A stretch of DNA of 18,019 bases from Elusimicrobiota bacterium (GTDB taxonomy: Bacteria; Elusimicrobiota; Elusimicrobia; Elusimicrobiales; UBA9959), in contig DAOWGR010000090.1 of NCBI GenBank assembly GCA_030637365.1, forward strand, positions 1-18,019. The letters are read 5' to 3'. This document shows, piece after piece, positions 7,437 to 15,001 of this stretch. The notes under the pieces are model-generated. The model was not told the DNA's origin and made no database searches. It saw nothing but the letters and a program-made list of their open reading frames with translations. Both the position numbers and the translations under genes were made by a program. The stretch's first letter is position 1, and each line of letters starts with the position of its first letter.

Positions 7437-7541
7437 GCAGGTTGAGTTTAAGATTTGGGTTCAGAGTTTCCCTTTTTTTAAAACCTTAACCTGTTAAAAG
7501 ATTATTGTTTTTGCTTGACCTTAACCTCAATCTTGACCTGC
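7437..7541. repeat. Hexad-periodic inverted repeat in the kdd-kamA spacer
   Basis: Three blocks of degenerate hexads fill this spacer. One at 7440-7463 reads GGTTGA, GTTTAA, GATTTG, GGTTCA on the plus strand. Blocks at 7483-7494 and 7515-7538 read GGTTAA/GGTCAA/GATTGA on the minus strand. The outer ends GCAGGT (7437) and ACCTGC (7536-7541) can pair, and on the minus strand the distal arm is followed by TTTTT, so a weak long-loop terminator or attenuator between kdd and kamA is possible. Same family as 951-1020. Confidence 0.5.
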
Positions 7542-7543
7542 TG

Positions 7544-8617
7544 TTAAGCGTACAGCTTTTCATAAAGCGCTCGTATTTCGGGAGATTCCCTTAAAATATT
7601 GAGCGTTATATCGGCGTGATCTTTCGCGTAACCATTGCCGATAATCATATTAACATCTTTTCCCACGCCTTCGGCGCCGAGAGCCGCTTTTGTAAAAGAA
7701 GTGGCCATGCTAAAGAAATATATTGTTCCTCCGTCTTTGCATATCAAAATGGACGGAATTTCGGTGTTTTGAATGTTGACGCAGTTTATTACCACATCAG
7801 CCAACTTGCCATTATTGGCTTCTTTAACGGCATTATATAATCCAACCGCGTCAGTGGCATTGGCCTTGAGATTAATGTCGCAGTATTTCATCTCTTTCAT
7901 TTTTTGAAGGCTTTTATCTCTTCCAGTTATTCCGATTATTTTACCGGTTATTCCGGCTCTTCTTTTTGCTTCATAAGAGCAAAGAATACCGGATTTTCCC
8001 GCCGCGCCGATTATGGCCACGGTGTTTCCAGGCTTGACCAATCTGGCTGTTTGAGCGGGCGCTCCTGCCACATCCAAAACCGCCAATGCGAGGGATTCCG
8101 GCATATCATCGGGCAATTTAGCGTAAATGCCGCTTTCAAAAATAATGGCTTTGGCTTTAACATTTACCTGTTCCGTTCCCTCTTTAAAGCCGATAATCTT
8201 ATCTATTTTCAGAGGAGTAAGTGAAAGTGAAACGAGGCTTGCTATTTTATCTCCGTCTTTTAATTTTGTTTTTCGCGCAAGCGCAGGACCTATTTTTATA
8301 ACCTTTCCTCTCAGCATGCCGCCGGAACCGGTTACGGGATTTTGCATTTTCCCTCGTTCTCCGACTATTTTCAGTATCATTTCTTTTATTTTCTCTTCAT
8401 CATTGTCGCTTGACTCTTTTAATTGCGTAAAACTTGCCGAATCTATGTTTAAAGTTTCAACTTCAATGAGCATCTCATTATCATAAATATAGTCCATATT
8501 ATTATCTATCTTGAGCGCGGGCTGAGGAAGAACGCCTTTGGGTTCTATTACCCTGTGAGCGCCAAACGGATTTCCCCCTGATTTTACTATTATGTTTTTT
8601 GTGTCGGTCATTGTCAT
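7544..8617 (-). CDS. kdd: 3,5-Diaminohexanoate dehydrogenase
   Basis: The NAD-dependent enzyme that oxidatively deaminates (3S,5S)-3,5-diaminohexanoate to 5-amino-3-oxohexanoate, between KamDE and Kce. The family N-terminal block GAHRVIEPKGVLPQPA is clear, and a Rossmann nucleotide-binding turn VAIIGAAGKSG sits near residue 200. Length with the chosen start is 357. I prefer ATG 8617 because GGAG lies five bases upstream; the open frame extends to a GTG at 8653, which lacks a good ribosome binding site and adds residues not typical of the family. Two TATAAT sequences upstream (8689-8694 and 8708-8713, minus strand) suggest its own promoter after the TPR gene. Confidence 0.92.
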   Translation of the reverse strand: MTMTDTKNIIVKSGGNPFGAHRVIEPKGVLPQPALKIDNNMDYIYDNEMLIEVETLNIDSASFTQLKESSDNDEEKIKEMILKIVGERGKMQNPVTGSGGMLRGKVIKIGPALARKTKLKDGDKIASLVSLSLTPLKIDKIIGFKEGTEQVNVKAKAIIFESGIYAKLPDDMPESLALAVLDVAGAPAQTARLVKPGNTVAIIGAAGKSGILCSYEAKRRAGITGKIIGITGRDKSLQKMKEMKYCDINLKANATDAVGLYNAVKEANNGKLADVVINCVNIQNTEIPSILICKDGGTIYFFSMATSFTKAALGAEGVGKDVNMIIGNGYAKDHADITLNILRESPEIRALYEKLYA

Positions 8618-8688
8618 ATGGTCTCCGGTTTTTTTATCTACAACTTGAAACACTAAAGGACATTTTTGATTTTCCCATGTCTCTATGT

Positions 8689-8713
8689 ATTATAAATAAT
8701 TTTACCAATTATA
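8689..8713 (-). promoter_or_regulatory. Possible promoter region for kdd-kamA-kam genes
   Basis: On the minus strand TATAAT occurs twice, at 8713-8708 and 8694-8689, in an AT-rich stretch 70-95 bases upstream of the kdd start. No convincing -35 box stands at 17 bases from either, so the call rests on the -10 sequences and on the gap after the TPR gene. Confidence 0.35.
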
Positions 8714-8807
8714 AAGCAAAAAGGCGCGTTTTGTTTTTTAAAGCCAAATAACGGATGCGATTGTTACATATATTTAAAAACTTCAGTTTAATACGCTCAA
8801 TAAACAA

Positions 8808-10649
8808 TCAAGCGGCCGGGGTTTTTAATTTTAGATTATATTCCGGAAAAGCGATTGTCAGCAAATAATTATCATCTCTGCGATTGCCCTTTGCGAATTC
8901 CAAACCTTTGATTAAAATTTCAACGATTTGCTTGCGGGTAATTTTCCCCGATAATTTTAAATTTAGTCTTTTTTTGATAATATCGATTAACTCATGGTTG
9001 TTAATTTCGTCAAAGTCTTGTTTCATTCCGCTATAATCCTTGAGTGTGTTTTTTATAAGCGCTCTATTGAAATATGCCCAAAGATATCCGCGATTTTGTT
9101 TGATAACGAAATTTAAATCCAAAAGAGCGCGTTTAAATTTTTTTAGAATTCTATAAACCTCGCCGCGCCATACGCGCGCTTCCAAATCATTTGGTCTATG
9201 CCGCACGGCTCTGTTTAAATCTTTTAAGGCTTGCCGACACATGCCCGATTTAAAATGAGCGGCGCCCCTCCATGTATAGGCGATGGGATTTTCACGGACA
9301 ATGGCGCTATCAAGATCTGTTATGGCCTTTGCATATTGTCCGGTAAAAATATGGCATTCTCCTTTCCACGCTTTTACATTCGCGTTTCTCATGAATTTGT
9401 CCGAGTAAATCTTTTCAAATTGTTTGAATGCTTCTTGTTTTTGACCATTGCACAACAAAGCTTCCGCGATAGCGCAATTTAACAGCCAATCTTTCGGACG
9501 GACTTTTTTTGCTTCTGTTAAAAACTTTATGGATTTCACGAAATTACGGTTATTGCGCAGATCTATCGCTAACGGATATTTCATCCAAACATATTTGCCA
9601 ACAATCAATTCGCTTATTTTTTTTAATTCTTCACAATTAATCCTGCGGTTTAAAGTCGCTTTATAAAATGTTTTCCAAATTTTCAGTCTTTTCGGAACTT
9701 TCGCGCGGCTAACCAAATCAAGCTGTTTTTTTATAAAATCGGCGGACATGGCGCCGACAAAAGGATCGGATAGTTCATCAATTGTTATGGTATTTGAATG
9801 CATTATTTTTTCAGCCGCTTTAAAAGCATCGGCGTATTTGCCGACAGCGCAATACGCTCTGAAATATTGAACATCATAAGCTTTGTTTTTAGGCGCTATT
9901 TTCAAAAACTTTAAAAAAGCGGCTCTCATTTTTTTCTCTTCGCCTATGTTTCTGTAGGATATGCCGATGTTAACGATTTTTTCTTTTCTTTCGCTCTTCA
10001 AATTCAGGAGCTTGTTTTTATCTAAAGCTCGCATATCGCCGGATATTTTCATTTCAGTTCTGTAAATAATTTCGTCATAGCGCTTCATGAAATTTGACAG
10101 TATTGTTTTGTAAGTTTTATTAAAACTTTTTGAAGTGGTCGGATTAGGAGCATTCAGTAAAATTGACAATACGCGCGTGTAATCAATATCGAGTTTAAAA
10201 CATTTGTTTATGATTGCGGAGGTTTTTTTTCCGTCGTTAAGTTTTATCGCGGCGTTTATCAAAGCGTAATAAGCTTCAAGAAAATCGGGCGATATTTTTA
10301 TTGCCGTTTCCAAAGCTTTAACGGCTTTTTTTAACCGGCCTTTTCTTAGAAATAATTCCCCCAAAATAAAATACGGATGAGAAATTTTCGGATCAATTTT
10401 AATCGCGCGATTTATGGAAGATTCCGATTTTAAAATCAGACCTTTGCTTTTGTATGCTTGAGACAGATTAATCCAGCATTGAACAAATGAAGGGCGCGAT
10501 TTAAGAGCTTTATTGTAAAAAAAAATCGCCTTATCAATGTTGTTTGCTTTAAGCGACGAGTTTCCATAATTAAAAAAAGCTTTTGAATTGTCAGCTTTTA
10601 TTTTTGAGGATTTATTGATTAAACGGTTGGCTTTAGAGATAATGCTCAT
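8808..10649 (-). CDS. Large TPR-repeat protein between kce and kdd
   Basis: A 613-residue protein of tetratricopeptide repeats. Typical units are seen at the N-terminal end (about residues 25-160: AFFNYGNSSLKANNIDKAIFFYNKALKS-like, then CWINLSQAYKSKG and YFILGELFLRKGRLKKAVKALETAIKI) and again toward the C terminus (AYTWRGAAHFKSGMCRQALKDL, ARVWRGEVYRILKKFKRALLDL, WAYFNRALIKNTLKD). The middle is more diverged. It is very basic and lacks a signal peptide or membrane segment, so it is probably a cytoplasmic scaffold or regulatory protein. ATG 10649 has only a weak upstream ribosome binding site. It interrupts an otherwise pathway-ordered cluster, 74 bases after kce. A function in lysine fermentation is not shown by the sequence. 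Confidence 0.8.
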   Translation of the reverse strand: MSIISKANRLINKSSKIKADNSKAFFNYGNSSLKANNIDKAIFFYNKALKSRPSFVQCWINLSQAYKSKGLILKSESSINRAIKIDPKISHPYFILGELFLRKGRLKKAVKALETAIKISPDFLEAYYALINAAIKLNDGKKTSAIINKCFKLDIDYTRVLSILLNAPNPTTSKSFNKTYKTILSNFMKRYDEIIYRTEMKISGDMRALDKNKLLNLKSERKEKIVNIGISYRNIGEEKKMRAAFLKFLKIAPKNKAYDVQYFRAYCAVGKYADAFKAAEKIMHSNTITIDELSDPFVGAMSADFIKKQLDLVSRAKVPKRLKIWKTFYKATLNRRINCEELKKISELIVGKYVWMKYPLAIDLRNNRNFVKSIKFLTEAKKVRPKDWLLNCAIAEALLCNGQKQEAFKQFEKIYSDKFMRNANVKAWKGECHIFTGQYAKAITDLDSAIVRENPIAYTWRGAAHFKSGMCRQALKDLNRAVRHRPNDLEARVWRGEVYRILKKFKRALLDLNFVIKQNRGYLWAYFNRALIKNTLKDYSGMKQDFDEINNHELIDIIKKRLNLKLSGKITRKQIVEILIKGLEFAKGNRRDDNYLLTIAFPEYNLKLKTPAA

Positions 10650-10683
10650 AAAGGATTTTATGATTGGCCTATTTTCAATGTTT

Positions 10684-10720
10684 TTTCCGACATCGTCAGG
10701 CTTCCGAATATTGAATTCAA
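10684..10720 (-). other. Possible vestigial second copy of the kce 3' end
   Basis: Just downstream of the kce stop, the minus strand reads as ..IEFNIRKPDDVGKNIE, resembling the end of Kce (LDIAKPDDIRKMFN). About 29 of 45 bases match, with the core AAGCC-GACGAT shared. This looks like a remnant of a tandem duplication, but the match is short and weak. Confidence 0.3.
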
Positions 10721-10723
10721 TTT

Positions 10724-11542
10724 TCAGTTTCTTAAATTAAACATCTTTCTGATATCGTCGGGCTTGGCGATATCAAGTTCCGCTTCTTTCGCTATTCTAA
10801 CCGCTCTTTCCACCAATTCGGAGTTTGATTTTGCAAGGCGCCTCTTGGAGTAATAAATATTATCTTCAAATCCCACTCTTATAAATCCTCCAAAGGCTAT
10901 TGCGCCGTACATCGCCTGCAAATAGGATTTGCCTATGCCCATAACGGTGAAAAAACTTTCCGGCGGCAGTAAATCAATGAGGGCGCTTAGCATTTTCGGC
11001 GTATATCTTATGCCGCCAAAAACATTCATTACAAAACCGTAATGATACGGGGGTTTAATCAAGCCCTCTTTTATGAGTATTTGCGAAGCGAATACATGTG
11101 AAGCGTCAAAACATTCAAGCGTCGGTTTTACATTATTCTCATTCATTACGGACGCGAATTCCCTCATAACGGGCAATGGATTTAAAATATACTCATTGCC
11201 GAAATTTACCGATCCGCAATCCAAAGAAGCCATGTCGGGCTTGAGTTTTACCGGAGCAATTCTTTCTTCCGGCGTCATTCCCACGGCTCCGCCGGTGGTT
11301 AGCTCAATTACCATATCGCATTTTTTGCGTATCAAATCCATTGTTTTTTTAAAAACCGCGGGGTCCTGCGTCGGTTTGCCGTCTTTGTCTCTGGCGTGAA
11401 GATGAACGATTGAAGCTCCGGACAAGTAGCATTCATAAGCCGAATCGGCCAATTCCTCGGGAGTTATGGGAAGAGCCGGCTGTTGCTGTTTTGTTGTTTC
11501 AGCGCCCGTTATGGCGCAGGTAATGGCGATTTTTTTATTCAT
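10724..11542 (-). CDS. kce: 3-Keto-5-aminohexanoate cleavage enzyme
   Basis: A member of the BKACE (DUF849) family of zinc-dependent TIM-barrel enzymes. It joins 5-amino-3-oxohexanoate with acetyl-CoA and releases acetoacetate and 3-aminobutyryl-CoA. Zinc ligands are the histidines of VHLHARD (H47, H49) together with E226 in RVGFEDN, and the N-terminal ITCAITGAE block is typical; the well-studied homologue is from Cloacimonas acidaminovorans. The 272-residue length is normal. ATG 11542 has AAGGA upstream and lies nine bases after the atoA stop, so it is in one operon with the CoA-transferase. kce is normally close to kal, which is not found here. Confidence 0.95.
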   Translation of the reverse strand: MNKKIAITCAITGAETTKQQQPALPITPEELADSAYECYLSGASIVHLHARDKDGKPTQDPAVFKKTMDLIRKKCDMVIELTTGGAVGMTPEERIAPVKLKPDMASLDCGSVNFGNEYILNPLPVMREFASVMNENNVKPTLECFDASHVFASQILIKEGLIKPPYHYGFVMNVFGGIRYTPKMLSALIDLLPPESFFTVMGIGKSYLQAMYGAIAFGGFIRVGFEDNIYYSKRRLAKSNSELVERAVRIAKEAELDIAKPDDIRKMFNLRN

Positions 11543-11551
11543 TATATATCC

Positions 11552-12211
11552 TTAAAATCTGGAAAGGTTTCCCGCCACCGTCAAATTGGCTTCAGTGTTT
11601 TTTAAGACTTCTTCCACAGTCGTGTCCTCGGCTATTTCTTCAAGAACAAGTCCTTTTTTTGTAACTCTGATAAAAGCCATATCCGTTACAATTATATCCA
11701 CTTCGCCTTTGGCGGTAAGAGGAAGCGCGCATTTTTTAAGTATTTTGCATTGGCCTTTCTTATTTAGATGTTCCATCGCTATAATAACGGTTTTAGCTCC
11801 CACAACGAGATCCATTGCTCCGCCCATGCCGGGAACCATTTTGCCGGGTATCATATAATTGGCAAGATTTCCTTGTTCATCCACTTCCAATGCTCCGAGC
11901 ACAGTATAATCCACATGTCTTCCCCGTATAATAGCGAATGACAAAGCGGAATCAAAAAAACAGCCGCCCGGTAGCATGGTTACGGGATTTCCCCCCGCGT
12001 TTACCAAATCTCTGTCTTCATCTTTTTCTTCAGGTTTGGGGCCAAGACCGATAAAGCCGTTTTCAGATTGCAAAAGTATGGTTTTATCTTTAGGAAGAAA
12101 ATTAGCCACCATGGTGGGCATTCCTATTCCCAAGTTTACCAAGGCTCCGTCAGGAAATTCATTGGCGATTCTTGTGGCGATTCTTGTTCTTTTAATCTCT
12201 TTTTCAGTCAT
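11552..12211 (-). CDS. atoA: Acetoacetate/butyrate CoA-transferase, beta subunit
   Basis: Subunit B of a family I 3-oxoacid CoA-transferase. The catalytic glutamate lies in the SENG motif (LQSENGFIG, E50), the N-terminal LGIGMPTMVANF and GGAMDLVVGAKTVIIAMEH blocks are typical, and 219 residues is the usual size. In lysine fermentation the enzyme moves CoA from butyryl-CoA to acetoacetate, giving butyrate and acetoacetyl-CoA. ATG 12211 is preceded by GGAG, 18 bases after the atoD stop. The exact acyl substrate cannot be read from the sequence; acetate CoA-transferase activity is also possible. Confidence 0.92.
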   Translation of the reverse strand: MTEKEIKRTRIATRIANEFPDGALVNLGIGMPTMVANFLPKDKTILLQSENGFIGLGPKPEEKDEDRDLVNAGGNPVTMLPGGCFFDSALSFAIIRGRHVDYTVLGALEVDEQGNLANYMIPGKMVPGMGGAMDLVVGAKTVIIAMEHLNKKGQCKILKKCALPLTAKGEVDIIVTDMAFIRVTKKGLVLEEIAEDTTVEEVLKNTEANLTVAGNLSRF

Positions 12212-12229
12212 TTTTAAAATCTCCGTTGG

Positions 12230-12910
12230 TTAATTCCAAACCTTTTGAACCGTATCTTCCTTTTTTGCTTGCACTATTGTGGTTATAAAAACACCCGGCA
12301 CGGTAATATGTTCGGGGTCAAGCTCTCCCGGTTCAACAATCTTATCCGCTTCGACAATAACCGTTTTAGCGGCCATAGCCATGACAAGATTAAAATTCTT
12401 AGCCGATTTATTTATAAAACAATTGCCGTATTTATCACAAACGGCAGCTTGTAAGAGAGCGAAATCAGCTTCAATGGGAATCTCAAGCAAATAGTCTTTT
12501 TCCATTACCGTAATTTTTTGTTTTCCCGTTTCAACTTCAGTGCCTATGCCCGTGGGAGTCAATACTCCGCCGAGGCCGGCGCCCTTTGCTCTTATTCTTT
12601 CGGCCAATGTGCCTTGCGGAACAAGTTCCACTTCCATCTCGCCGGAATGCATTTTATTTCCGGCTATGGGATTTAGACCTATATGGGAAACGATAAGTTT
12701 CCTCGTTCTGTTTTGGCAAATGAGTTTTCCAATGCCAATATCGGGATAGCCCGCGTCATTTGTAATTAAAGTGAGGTTTTTGGCGCCTGTTTCAACAATG
12801 GCGTTAATAACCGAGAAAGGATGGCCGCAACACATAAAGCCGCCTATCATTATGGATGAATTATCTCGGATATTTGCCACCGCTTCTTGAGGAGTTTTGA
12901 TTGGTTTCAT
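12230..12910 (-). CDS. atoD: Acetoacetate/butyrate CoA-transferase, alpha subunit
   Basis: Subunit A of the same heteromeric CoA-transferase. The family block IMIGGFMCCGHPFSVINAI holds the oxyanion-loop GGF and GHP, and a conserved GGVLTPTGIGTEVE segment is present. I place the start at ATG 12910, with GGAG eight bases upstream, giving 226 residues. A longer frame from ATG 12946 is unlikely because the -10 sequence at 12951-12956 would place transcription start at or inside that codon. As the first gene of the minus-strand run, its promoter probably drives atoD-atoA-kce. Confidence 0.92.
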   Translation of the reverse strand: MKPIKTPQEAVANIRDNSSIMIGGFMCCGHPFSVINAIVETGAKNLTLITNDAGYPDIGIGKLICQNRTRKLIVSHIGLNPIAGNKMHSGEMEVELVPQGTLAERIRAKGAGLGGVLTPTGIGTEVETGKQKITVMEKDYLLEIPIEADFALLQAAVCDKYGNCFINKSAKNFNLVMAMAAKTVIVEADKIVEPGELDPEHITVPGVFITTIVQAKKEDTVQKVWN

Positions 12911-12950
12911 TGTTTTCTCCAACTTATATTTTTGGTAGAAAGGCAAAGGT

Positions 12951-12956
12951 ATTATA
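12951..12956 (-). promoter_or_regulatory. -10 box of the atoD promoter
   Basis: TATAAT on the minus strand, about 40 bases upstream of the preferred atoD start. No good -35 match is seen at 17 bases; that position falls at the edge of the GCGTT-rich inverted repeats, which suggests activator-dependent expression. Confidence 0.5.
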
Positions 12957-12973
12957 ACAAAATAAACGGGGAG

Positions 12974-13061
12974 CGCGTAACGCGTGTGTCGCGTTAATGG
13001 CGTTGCGTGTTGCGTTGAAATTCTATAAACGCTACTAACGCCAAAAACTCGATGAACGCGA
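12974..13061. promoter_or_regulatory. Nested inverted repeats in the atoD/mrp divergent region
   Basis: A small palindrome CGCGT-A-ACGCG (12974-12984) is followed by three nested pairs: TCGCGTT 12989-12995 with AACGCGA 13055-13061, GGCGTT 12999-13004 with AACGCC 13037-13042, and GCGTT 13012-13016 with AACGC 13028-13032. The whole lies between the two divergent -10 boxes. It could be an array of operator half-sites or form a branched hairpin. Confidence 0.5.
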
Positions 13062-13090
13062 CTATATTTTTAATGAAGATTCAAAAAAAC

Positions 13091-13096
13091 TATAAT
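13091..13096 (+). promoter_or_regulatory. -10 box of the mrp-pta promoter
   Basis: TATAAT on the plus strand, 76 bases before the mrp start. The -35 position (about 13068-13073) is only T/A-rich. A small palindrome TCTGAA-T-TTCAGA (13133-13145) lies in the leader. Confidence 0.45.
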
Positions 13097-13171
13097 GGTA
13101 GAGTGGGGTTTTAGCTAAATTGAGAGTTTTAGTCTGAATTTCAGATTACATTATAGCCCTCTGGAGATTTT

Positions 13172-13993
13172 ATGCATAAGATTGAAGTTGATGATAGCGC
13201 GTCAAAAATAAAAGAGAACATGGCGCGAATAGACAATAAAATTTTGATTATGAGCAATAAAGGCGGTGTGGGTAAAAGTTCCATAGCCGTAAATATTGCG
13301 GCCGCGCTGAACGCTTTGGGTCATAAGGTCGGTTTGCTTGATATTGATATTCACGGCCCTTCGCTTGCCAAGATGACCGGGCAAGAGGGAAAGACTCCCA
13401 ATACGGACGGCAAGATTTTGGAGCCGATAATTGTAAAAGAAAATTTTAAAATGATGTCCATGGGTTCTTTAATGCCTGAAAGCGATGCTCCTCTTATATG
13501 GCGAGGGCCGCTTAAAATGGGCGTTATCAAACAGTTTTTGGCGGATGTTCAATGGGGAGATTTGGATTATTTGATAATAGACGCTCCTCCCGGAACCGGG
13601 GATGAGCCTTTGTCAATATGCCAGCTTTTGCCTGAAATGACCGGCGGCATAATAGTAACCACAGGGCAAGACATAGCTTTGCTTGATTCAAAAAAAGCGG
13701 TTAATTTTCTTAAAAAATTGAAAATCGGAGTTTTGGGAATTATAGAGAATATGACGACATTTCAATGTCCGCATTGCGCCAAAGAGATTAATCTTTTTAA
13801 ATCGGGCGGAGGCGAAAGGGCGGCCAACGATTTAAACGTTGATTTCTTGGGCAGGGTTCCTTTTGATTCCGATATGATGGAAGCGGAAGATAAGGGGGAG
13901 TTATTTATTGAAAAGTTTTCGGATTCTCCCTGTGCCAAAGTTATTAAAGAAGCCGTGGAAAAAATTTCGGAACAATTGAAAGTCAAAATATAA
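13172..13993 (+). CDS. mrp: Mrp/ApbC/NBP35-type Fe-S cluster carrier ATPase
   Basis: A 273-residue P-loop ATPase of the Mrp/NBP35 family, which delivers 4Fe-4S clusters to client proteins. The deviant Walker A SNKGGVGKS covers residues 28-36, the switch segment LLDIDIHGPS follows, and the second catalytic block is LIIDAPPGTGDE. A CPHC pair near residues 199-202 supplies the bridging-cluster cysteines. It lacks the N-terminal MIP18 domain found in some bacterial Mrp proteins, giving the short length. ATG 13172 follows GGAG. The stop is one base before the pta ATG. KamA needs a 4Fe-4S cluster, so Fe-S supply beside this operon makes sense, though that link is inference. Confidence 0.93.
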   Translation: MHKIEVDDSASKIKENMARIDNKILIMSNKGGVGKSSIAVNIAAALNALGHKVGLLDIDIHGPSLAKMTGQEGKTPNTDGKILEPIIVKENFKMMSMGSLMPESDAPLIWRGPLKMGVIKQFLADVQWGDLDYLIIDAPPGTGDEPLSICQLLPEMTGGIIVTTGQDIALLDSKKAVNFLKKLKIGVLGIIENMTTFQCPHCAKEINLFKSGGGERAANDLNVDFLGRVPFDSDMMEAEDKGELFIEKFSDSPCAKVIKEAVEKISEQLKVKI

Positions 13994-13994
13994 A

Positions 13995-14981
13995 ATGATT
14001 TCCGACGCGTTAAGAAGAAAAGCTTCACAAGTTCCGGCGAGAATTCTTCTGCCCGAAGGCGGAGACGCCAGGATTCTTGAAGCCGCTCAAGAAGCGGCAG
14101 AAAAAAAAATTTGTTTTCCGGTAGTTTTGCTTAATGAATCGGAAAAATCCCGCGCCGAAAGTTTTTTAAAAAAAGCGAAATTTGAAATTATTCTGACAGA
14201 TGACAAATTAAAAAGAGAGTGCGCTCAAAAATGGTCGGAGATTAAAAAAATCGAACTTTTTCCCGCTTTGGAATTGGTTGAAAGCAGAATGTATCTGGCA
14301 ACGGCTTTGCTTTTTTTGAATTATGCCGATGCGGCGGTGGCGGGCGCAGTTCATCCGACAAAAGATGTTTTAAAACCCGCGCTTGAAGCAAGAAAGATAT
14401 ATCCCGGCATCCCCCCCGTTACCAGCAGTTTTATCATGGAAATTCCGCGGTTCTCGGGAAAAGAAAATGTTCTTTTTGTTTTTGCCGATTGCGGTCTTAA
14501 TATGGAGCCTTCAGCCGCTATGCTCGCGCATATAGCCAATGCCGCCGATTCGGTTGCCAAAGAAATATGCGATATTGATTCCAAAATAGCTTTTCTTTCA
14601 TTTTCCAGCAAAGGCAGCGCCGAGCATCCTTCCATAAGCAAAGTAAGACAAGCTCTCGAAATTGCAAGACAAAAATTTCCCTCTCTTGAAATAGACGGCG
14701 AACTGCAGGCGGACACGGCTATCGTGGATTGGATAGGAAAAGCGAAAGCGCCGGAAAGTTTGGTGGCCGGAAAAGCCAATGTCTTGATTTTTCCCGATTT
14801 AAACAGCGGCAATATAGCTTATAAATTGATTGAGCGGCTTGCGGGAGCTAAAGCCATAGGACCGGTAATTTCAGGTTTAAATCCGCCGATTAATGACCTT
14901 TCAAGGGGATGTGGCGTAAACGATATTATTGATATGTGCGCCATATCTTCAATTCAAGCGAGCAAATTAAAAATTTCCTGA
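13995..14981 (+). CDS. pta: Phosphate acetyltransferase
   Basis: A 328-residue phosphotransacetylase that interconverts acetyl-CoA and acetyl phosphate; acetyl-CoA is an end product of the lysine route and acetyl phosphate can yield ATP through acetate kinase. Diagnostic blocks are VFADCGLNMEPS (about 160-172), LSFSSKGSAEHP, DGELQADTAI, ANVLIFPDLNSGNIAYKL and the C-terminal DLSRGC near residue 303. The N-terminal RILLPEGGDARILEAA is also typical. It is the short single-domain form without the DRTGG regulatory part. The start is one base after the mrp stop, with weak ribosome binding, so it is probably translationally coupled. A phosphate butyryltransferase is less likely given these blocks. 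Confidence 0.92.
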   Translation: MISDALRRKASQVPARILLPEGGDARILEAAQEAAEKKICFPVVLLNESEKSRAESFLKKAKFEIILTDDKLKRECAQKWSEIKKIELFPALELVESRMYLATALLFLNYADAAVAGAVHPTKDVLKPALEARKIYPGIPPVTSSFIMEIPRFSGKENVLFVFADCGLNMEPSAAMLAHIANAADSVAKEICDIDSKIAFLSFSSKGSAEHPSISKVRQALEIARQKFPSLEIDGELQADTAIVDWIGKAKAPESLVAGKANVLIFPDLNSGNIAYKLIERLAGAKAIGPVISGLNPPINDLSRGCGVNDIIDMCAISSIQASKLKIS

Positions 14982-15001
14982 TTTTTATTGAGGGATATTA
15001 C

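Noticed and set aside
8720..8807. Intrinsic terminator after the TPR gene
   Set aside because: GGC/GCC before TTTTT gives only a three-base stem with a long AT-rich loop, too weak to call.
12366..12385. GGCCATAGCC in atoD as a repeat fragment
   Set aside because: It encodes an ordinary MAMAA stretch of the CoA-transferase and has no further match to the unit.
12911..12946. Longer atoD start at ATG 12946
   Set aside because: The -10 box at 12951-12956 would place transcription start at that codon, and the inner ATG 12910 has a good ribosome binding site and the family N terminus.
14351..14812. Minus-strand open frame inside pta
   Set aside because: It is fully contained in the well-supported phosphotransacetylase gene and has no signal of its own.
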